Of a DNA stretch of 64,000 nt, positions 57,193 to 64,000 are shown one piece after another. Numbering within the stretch: position 1 is the first letter of the stretch; each line of letters begins with the position of its first letter. The stretch comes from Symmetrospora coprosmae (lineage: Eukaryota; Basidiomycota; Cystobasidiomycetes; Symmetrosporaceae): the NCBI GenBank assembly GCA_008802785.1, contig VUYT01000029.1, positions 124,001-188,000 on the forward strand, in the 5' to 3' direction. Below the pieces are notes generated by a model, which was not told where the DNA came from, searched no databases, and was given only the letters and a program-made list of their open reading frames with translations. The translations under genes and the position numbers were made by a program.

Positions 57193-58618
57193 TCATTCCT
57201 GGTTCAACGCCTGTAATATAGCATCTTCCCACGGCAGATGCGCTTTCGGCTCTTCGTTCTCAGCCGTACTCTCGGGCTTCACTTCCCCCTTAGCTGCATG
57301 CGGGGCAGTCGCGTGCAATACTGTCAAACCGTCTTCTATAACGGACCAGGGCACAACGCCATGCAGCGGTATTGACGTGTCATCCTGTCCCTCGACGGTG
57401 CTGGTTGCAGCAGGGTCAAGTGCGTAGCCGCATTGCCGGGTCCGGACGAGCTCGACGACGTGCGCTGCACTGCCTAGAGCCTGGCCGATGTCATGGATGA
57501 TGGAGCGGACGTACGTGCCGGAGGAGACCGTCATCGTGATCTCGAACGCGGGCGGTAGGGCTGGGACGAGACGCAGGGTGGGAGCAAAGTCAGCCGGCTG
57601 CATCTGCGAGACGCATTCGCGGCGTCAATGAGGTTGCCCCAACCTTCGTTCGCCTGTTCAGTCGGCGCTACTGTTTCGGGACCGCTTGAGGTCACAATGT
57701 GCGCTTCTTCCGTTGATGTGCCAGCTGATGCATCGGATGTCGAGGCTGACGCTGAGGTAGCATTCTCCGCAACAAGCCGTTCCAGTCTCTCCATCGTCTC
57801 CCTTTCTGCGTCCGTGACCTCCCGCTCCGACCCTTTCCAGCTGTGGTCGTGTCCTTGCTTGAAGTTGATTAGCTCGAGGTTGTATATAGTACAGTCCCGC
57901 TTCTCGATGGCTCTTGGCAGAGGTAGATTCTGGCGCGCGTAATCATACAGGGGCTTGCCATCCATCTTGATTGCCGAGTAGATTGGCGGGAGCTGCTTGA
58001 TTTCGCCCCTGAACTGGTCTAGGACGGCCTCGACCTTTTCGCGCGTGACGTGCTGAAATGGCGCGCTGCGCACGCGCCGCCCGTCGGAGTCGTACGAATC
58101 GGTGGAGCAGCCGAGGAGGCCTGTTGCACGATACTCCTGAGTGCGTGTTGTGCGGGCGGTGGCGAGGGTGAGCTGCGATCCGACTGGGGCTGCACATCTA
58201 GACATGACTGACCTTTGTGCCGTGCAGGAACCCCTGCAGCTTCTTGGTACCGTCATTTAGACCAACAGCTGACAATCATTGGCAACGGAGAAGCGTCGCC
58301 TCAGCTCGAAGCGGCGTCCGAAAGTGATGTCGCAGGTGACTCACCGAGGACTCCGCTGGCGAGAGGATCCAGAGTACCCCCCTGTCCGAGCTTGACGACG
58401 CCCACGGCCCGCCCGCGCCCGCTTATCTTGCCCCATCCTCGTCTGCGCTTCTTGTGCCCGTAGCGCTGGTTCGGGTCATCGGGCACTGCAAAGTAGGGCG
58501 ACGTCTCGAGGAGCTCCTTCATCGAGTTCAGAAGCTTCATCGTGATGGCGCCGGACGGCTTGTCGATGGCGAAAACGCCCGACAGCGGCTGGATGGCCGA
58601 CGAGGTGACTTTCGGCAT
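57193..58618 (-). CDS. PUS4: tRNA pseudouridine-55 synthase (TruB/Pus4)
   Basis: Converts U55 to pseudouridine in the tRNA T-loop, in nucleus and mitochondria. Start at 58618 (MPKVTSSAIQPLSG). Features: GVFAIDKPSGAITMKLLN, the catalytic Asp in GTLDPLASGVL, then after introns GLNDGTKKLQGFLHGTK, EYRATGLLGCSTDSYDSDGR, and a long thumb-type exon with PPIYSAIKMDGKPLYDYAR. The C-terminal exon carries MTVSSGTYVRSIIHDIGQAL, ELVRTRQCGYAL and a Glu-rich tail ending at 57193. The CTF18 stop is 75 bp away, so the 3' ends may overlap. Confidence 0.9.
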
Positions 58619-59151
58619 GGTGCGGACAGAGATACGTATGTGAGAGCAAGCCAGCTCTGTTATGAGGAAGAGCGAAGACAACATCCGTCTGGCCCTGGCC
58701 TGCCGTCGGACGCGGTCCGGAGGTGCTCGGGCACGGATTCGCAGACATAGGTCATGCGGCCGGACAACACATGGGACAGTATTCTGAGTACTGGACTGTC
58801 TATAAAAGCTACCTCGTTTCCCGGAGCGATGCGTTGTTCCTATGTTTCAGGATGGGTCTGCTCGGGTACCCCCAAGGCTCATGCAGATGCCTGTTCGCTA
58901 AGCTGAAGGACGAGCATAGAGACCATTGAACCGGCTCGCGCACACTGCGGCGTGATCATTGCTGTCCTCTAGCAGTACACCCGCATCTCGTGTTCTCCCA
59001 TATATCCATATATCAATATAGCAGGTGTCTGTGCTTTGCCAAACCTGTGACAGCTTACATTTGTCAGCAGACACGTGCGAGCTGAGCTCTTTGTAGGCGA
59101 CACTGGTGCTCTTCCCTCCCTCTCTCCTGTTTCTGCTCCAATGCCATCGAT
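58619..59151. promoter_or_regulatory. Divergent promoter, PUS4 / SEC59
   Basis: This 533-bp gap lies between divergently transcribed genes. It contains a TATATCCATATATC run near 59000-59015 and otherwise mixed sequence. No gene supported. Confidence 0.4.
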
Positions 59152-62100
59152 TTGCCGTCCATAGCGATGAGGAGCGCCGTCAAGGATATCTGGAGCACGC
59201 TCAGCGGGGCTCCTCCTTCCTCGTCAGCGTCCTCCGCAGCTCCAGGGGATGGCAGCAGCAGGCGCAGAGGGAGATCGTCCAAGCGACTCAAACGCGCTTC
59301 TCCCGCAACCACGGCAGCAGGATCCGCAGCAGCCGCGATATCGAGCAGACTGTACCCTGATGCGTCGTACAGCGCCGTCTTTTCGAACCGCTCATCTCCA
59401 GAGACAAGCCCGGAGCGCGCCGCCCTGACGAGTGCCAACAGCGCGCGGCCGGAGAATGAGCTCAATCTTACTAGGACGCTCACGCCGACGCTGTACAGCC
59501 GGAGAGGGCAGAGTCAGCCTACGACACGCAGGCGCTCGAGCAGGATGGAGCGTCCCGTGGTTATTCCGCGTCCATCAGCAGGCCCATCCGTCTCGCCCGT
59601 CCCTGACACGCCAGCGATGGAGAAGATGGCCTATTTCGGGTCAAACGAGTCCGAGAGGGAAGCGAGCAACAACGATGAGGATGGTGATCTCTCCAGCTCG
59701 GAGGACAGCGCAGCAGAGAACGAGCTGCTCGATACGGCACTTGGGCTCGGACAGCCGGAGCGGCAGAGCCAGAGTCAGGGCGGGAGCCAGCTGTGGCAAG
59801 ATACTCAGCACAAGCCGACAGGGCCGCCTGTGACTCTCCTTGCGGACGCACTTGACGCAGGAGATGACACAGACCGAGCCGAGACGCCGCCCATATACCC
59901 CAGCATGCTCGTCACTGAGCCAGACGAGATGCCAAACACCAGCATCGCGCCGCCACGCGCTCCGGGCAGTGTGACAGCAGCCCGTCGAGACCTGTTGATT
60001 CAGCGTCCAGTCCAGGAGCAGCCCCACTTCCGTTCAAGCTGGGAGGACTGGGAGCATGCGCTCCTGCGCCCAGCCAAGAAAGCCTCGGCGCATCAGCTGC
60101 GCTCTTCATCGCCAGGGCCGGCGTCCCTCGCAGCGCGACGCAGAGGCTCTCCAGCCGCTGGTATCATGATCCAAGAGCACTTGCCGTCAGCCTTGGACGG
60201 CAATACGCACGATGACGGGAGAACCTCTCCGGTACCGTCATCCGCATCGCCGACCCCAGGCTCTGGCAGGGGAACTCCCACCTCGTCGCCTGCGTTGGAA
60301 GCTCGTCCGTCAAGCCCTAAGCAAACCGCGCACCGTTTATGGAGCATACGGCGCATACCATTCCGCAGCGATCTCCTGGCCGAGGTCACCCTTCTCACCA
60401 TCAGTCTCCTCATTGCTGCCTATCGCCTGCAGCAATTCCGGACGCCCTTCGACGCAGAGATGAAGCACAAGCTCACACCGATACCCCTGTCCCCTCTGGT
60501 CATGCTGCTCGTGCTCATACCTTGCGTCGCGCTGTTCCGCAGTCGACCAAGCCTCAATCTAGGAGGTCCAGATCACCAGACCGCGAGGCGCAATCTTGTC
60601 CCTGCCACAGCAGCCGGCGGGAGAGGCAGTGTGCGTCCGAGAAACAGCGATGGGCCGCACGGATACTACATGTTCCCGTTCACGGATGAGCGAGGCTACA
60701 GGACACCCACGAGTGTGGACGACGGCTTTGCTGTGGGTGCCACCATCCCGGTCTTGCTTGCGGCGGGGTTCCTATGGGACATCGTTCGGCAGGGCAAGCG
60801 AGTAGGAGACCCCTCTCTCGGGCCCAGCGACACCTTCGGGGGTATGGCCAAGATCATGGACGTCTGGCACTCAGCAGGACTGGGACCGGAAAACACGAAT
60901 GCAACCTTTTACAGCAACATGCCTGCAGGAGCGGTGCATCGCACAGTCGTCATCGCTCGCATCTCACTCATGCTCTCCACCAGCATCAACAGCTTCATTC
61001 TCGTGCTGCAGCTGCTCCTGTCCCGCACCCTGCTGCGGGTGGACCGTCTGCCAACCAACAATACGAAACGACTCTTTGGGGCAATGGGCGTGGCAACCCT
61101 CGTCAGCTTCACTCTCTGGACTCTGCTCGCTCTCAATCATCGTTTCGCATGGGGTGAATGCGGCTTTGCTCTCCAAAAAGCCTAATCAGTCCCTCGACTC
61201 ACTGACACGAGCTTGCCAACCTCGATCTACCCTGTCTCTTCTCCGCAGCCTCACCCTATATCACTCCATCAGAAGCTGCAGTATCGTCGTGGATCTACCA
61301 GATGTCGATGTATACGATATCAAGACTAGTACGACGCGGCTTTACGCTAGGCGAGCTCAGCTTAGCCACGGGTTCGGGTATCTCCCTCAGTCTTGAATTC
61401 TGGCGGATCACAAAAGCCCGAGTAGGTCGATGCAGCTTGGAAGATACCGAGAACAGCAGGCTGACGGAATGATATCTGCCCGGACCAGCTGTTCTACGCA
61501 CACTTTGGCGGCATCCCAGCCACCTTCCGCATGCCAACCCCTCTTATCCCATTTCATCATGTCATGATCCCTGGCGCATTCCTCACTGGCTTTCTCTTGT
61601 CACCACTGCTTGTGCTATCGCGCAACTTTGCTCAGATGCCGAGTCATCGATTGAAGGTGGGCCACCCGCAGCCCCTGCAAGACCCAAGATTCGACAGTCC
61701 TCGTGGCAATGCCCTCCTGCTGACACTAGCGATTCCTTCTCTACAGTGGCCGCAAGAGCGAGGACGAAATCGCAAACTGGTCGCCCTAGGCAGCTTCTCC
61801 GGCTTTGTTCTCATCATCTGCCTTCCATTCGCCGGCTGGGTCGGCTGGGCGCTTGGCGGAGGTCTCCGTACACCCTGGGCATGGGGAATCCGGTACTGTG
61901 CCCTGGGCGGAGACGGAGCTGTCTCATCTGCGCGCTCTGCCGCGCGTCTGAGCGAAGAGATGGTTGCAGCAGGACCCTCAGGCTGGCGTCGCTGGAAGCG
62001 GATCCTGCTCGCGCTCTATTGGCTAGCGATTGTCGTCTCGGCTGTGGGAGGGTGGCAGACCCGACTCGTGCGTGCGCGTCGGATCCGCATCGCCAAAAGC

Positions 62101-63010
62101 AAAGCTGGGAATGGCACCGCTGCTGGCACCGTTCATCAAGGGCAGGCCAGTGCACGGGACGGCAGCAAAGGCACGGCAGATGCGATAGGCTTCCAAAACG
62201 GTCACCAAGCTGCATCTGGAGGCATTGCAGGCAAAGCGACCATCGAGATGGCCGGTGTACAGAACATCCGCGAGAATCGAAGGATGCACGTCGCTCTCGA
62301 CCTGCGCCGCAAGTTCTTTCATGCTCTGGCGGTGGTCATGTTTGTGCCCGCTATTGCCATCGACGTGGGTGACTCCTTTTCCTTCACTAATTGTCACGTA
62401 TTACTATTGCTGACCTGGGTCATCCGCAGCCTGCCTTTACGTCCTTGGCTTTCTCGGTTGCCTTCGCCATCTTCTCCTTTGCAGAGTATGCGCGCTACTT
62501 CGCCATCTACCCCATTGGAGCGCCGATCCACGTCTTTTTCAGCGAGTTCATCGATTCGAAAGATGCCGGACCCGTCATCCTGTCGCATTTCTACCTGCTC
62601 ACAGGGTGTGCGGGCGGTTTGTGGTTGGAAGGGAGAGGCATTATGAATTTCACCGGCGTGCTTGCCGTTGGTATCGGTGATGCCTTCGCATCGATTCTCG
62701 GTCGTAGATTGGGCACTACACGCTGGCCAGGCACATCCAAGACGATCCTTGGGACCGCGGCCTTTGTCGTCTCCATCTTTGGATCGGCCATGTTGCTGCG
62801 CGTCACCGGCATTGTCGAGCCTTTCTCCGTGAGCCAGGCCACTGGATGTAGAGCTTACAGCTGCGCTGACCTCTCTGTTGGCGATCCTAGGCACCCCGAT
62901 ATCTGTTTGCGACGGTACTCTCCGGCCTTCTCGAAGCTGTCTCTGCTCAGAACGATAACCTCGTCATCCCAATCTACTTCTGGTCGCTCTTATCACTGCT
63001 GGAAGTGTGA
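59152..63010 (+). CDS. SEC59: Dolichol kinase (Sec59/DOLK)
   Basis: An endoplasmic-reticulum membrane enzyme that makes dolichyl phosphate for N-glycosylation, O-mannosylation and GPI synthesis. Exons: 59152-61153, 61249-61421, 61489-62364, 62430-62828 and 62891-63010. A long Ser/Pro-rich N-terminal region of some 400 residues precedes the first membrane helices (LLAEVTLLTISLLIAAYRL). The catalytic C-terminal domain is clear: RRKFFHALAVVMFVPAIAID, AFTSLAFSVAFAIFSFAEYA, IHVFFSEFIDSKDAGPVILS, FYLLTGCAGGLWLEG, GVLAVGIGDAFASILGRRLG, RWPGTSKTILGT, and EAVSAQNDNLVIPIYFW. CTP-binding GD and NDN motifs are kept. The protein is about twice yeast Sec59; the N-terminal extension is the difference. Stop at 63010. 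A start at 59167 is also possible. Confidence 0.9.
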
Positions 63011-63477
63011 AGTGCGCAAGGCATTACATGCCTCTGTCGCCGCTCAGGTAAAGCGCCGCCCGGCACTCCAGCAACGCGGAGTGGCCAGATGTCCCTCGGA
63101 GACAGCAGCCTTCGACATTGGGACCTGGTCCCCATGCGATGGCAGTTCTGCCGCGGTTCACCGTCAACACGAGACGGGCACTACGAGCCATTTCGACTTG
63201 TTGGAAGTCAGGCCTTCATGCAGGTCTCGCTGGAATCCTTCGCGAGGTACACTTGCCAGCTGTCCAGCAGCATGCGCCAAAGCATGCAGGGTCCCCGCCG
63301 TAAGTCTGGATTCCACCTGCGGACATGCACCGCCTTTCTGGTCAAACGAGGTGGCAAAGGACGGGCGTGCTGAACGACGCAGCGCACAATGCGATCACGG
63401 CTGCAAGCTTGGCTCCCTGCCGCTATCGCTCAACCACGTATCGCGTCGCAGAGTCTATATAAGCAGCATGGCTCGCT
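63011..63477. promoter_or_regulatory. Intergenic with TATA-like site, small CaaX gene
   Basis: This 467-bp gap has no supported gene. A TCTATATAAGC sequence ends only a few bases before the ATG of the downstream gene, an unusual position for a TATA box. Either the true start or an upstream exon is different from my call, or the sequence is incidental. Confidence 0.4.
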
Positions 63478-63905
63478 CATCTTCGGCTACGGGTGGACGA
63501 CACATCCCGCTTCAGATGCAGCAAATGCGTCAACAGCAGCTCGCCGGCACGCCAGTCAGTATGCAGCATCTCATGATGAGCCCTATCAGTACGCCCAGCA
63601 GTCCACGGAATGCAAGCTCGCAATTCGGTCATCCTCCTCCCTCTCCTCGCTCGGCAGCTTCAAGCTACGGCGGCAGCGGTCACTCCTCCTCTCGCCGCGG
63701 AGGTACCTTGCCAATGCCTGTCCAAAGTACAAATCACATGAGGCACAACCAAGATGGACTGCAGATGCCTGAGAGCCCCTTCGGTGGCATGCAGGGCCGC
63801 ACAGGCGCCATGCACCGGAGCAATCAGGCTACGGGACAGCGAGACGACTCGGAAAGTGAAGGAGGCAGCGGTTGCTGCTGCTGCTCCAAGTGTGTTATCT
63901 CCTGA
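63478..63905 (+). CDS. Small CaaX-tailed protein
   Basis: A single-exon frame of 142 residues, rich in Gln, Ser, Met, Pro and Gly (LQMQQMRQQQLAGTPVSMQH, then SSYGGSGHSSSRRGG). It ends in a cysteine cluster and a CaaX motif, GCCCCSKCVIS: CVIS is a farnesylation-type box and the four cysteines before it are possible palmitoylation sites, as in Ras or other double-lipidated tails. No enzymatic domain is visible. It would be membrane-attached by lipid. I do not recognise the family. It could be a C-terminal exon of a longer gene, though the Met is in good context. Confidence 0.6.
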
Positions 63906-64000
63906 TATGTACATCAACCTAGCGGGCTATGCCCGGGCATCACCACGTTACTGTCCGATCCGCGACCAGCGCATGCCCATGTCCTGCGACTTACAGTCAA
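63906..64000. other. Window end, nothing seen
   Basis: The last 95 bp after the stop of the small CaaX protein gene show no feature. Confidence 0.4.

Overview
This window looks like nuclear DNA of a fungus, most likely a basidiomycete and possibly of the Ustilaginomycotina; that placement is an inference. The coding genes are split by many short GT-AG introns (mostly 60-115 bp). They are packed tightly on both strands, and the proteins are typically fungal: a metacaspase, RMT2-type arginine methyltransferase, Sec59-type dolichol kinase, NCS1 permeases, a GPI-anchored cysteine-rich surface protein and a CTF18 clamp-loader subunit.

The window has two parts. Bases 1-12,300 are gene-poor. They hold remains of two Ty1/copia elements (about 2.7-4.4 kb and 4.8-5.2 kb), several small exact tandem duplications, and a roughly 2-kb block at 8.2-10.1 kb built from degenerate TTCGAA-containing units. 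A 240-bp foldback (MITE-like) element with matched arms sits inside that block. I found no host gene I could support there.

From 12,301 to the end the DNA is gene-dense. In order it carries: acid-sphingomyelinase-like phosphodiesterase (-), METTL4-type MT-A70 adenine methyltransferase (-), mitochondrial glycine carrier HEM25 (+), mitochondrial-type prolyl-tRNA synthetase (-), short-chain dehydrogenase (-), RNase H1 (+), zinc alcohol/butanediol dehydrogenase (+), a membrane-anchored AAA ATPase (-), a secreted GH23/SLT lysozyme-like protein (-), two NCS1 uracil/allantoin-type permeases (-), an ENT nucleoside transporter (-), a GPI-anchored protein (-), an acidic unknown (-), RMT2 (-), metacaspase (-), a MINDY deubiquitinase with a CaaX tail (+), an unknown protein with an N-terminal ubiquitin-like fold (+), a PPIL3-type cyclophilin (-), CTF18 (+), PUS4 (-), dolichol kinase (+) and a small CaaX-tailed protein (+).

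Most neighbours are unrelated housekeeping genes. The clearest functional grouping is 33.5-40.9 kb, where two tandem nucleobase permeases and one nucleoside transporter lie on the same strand, suggesting a salvage-uptake group. Exon joins were worked out by hand from splice sites, reading frame and family conservation. Where every junction was resolved (HEM25), the coding length is an exact multiple of three.
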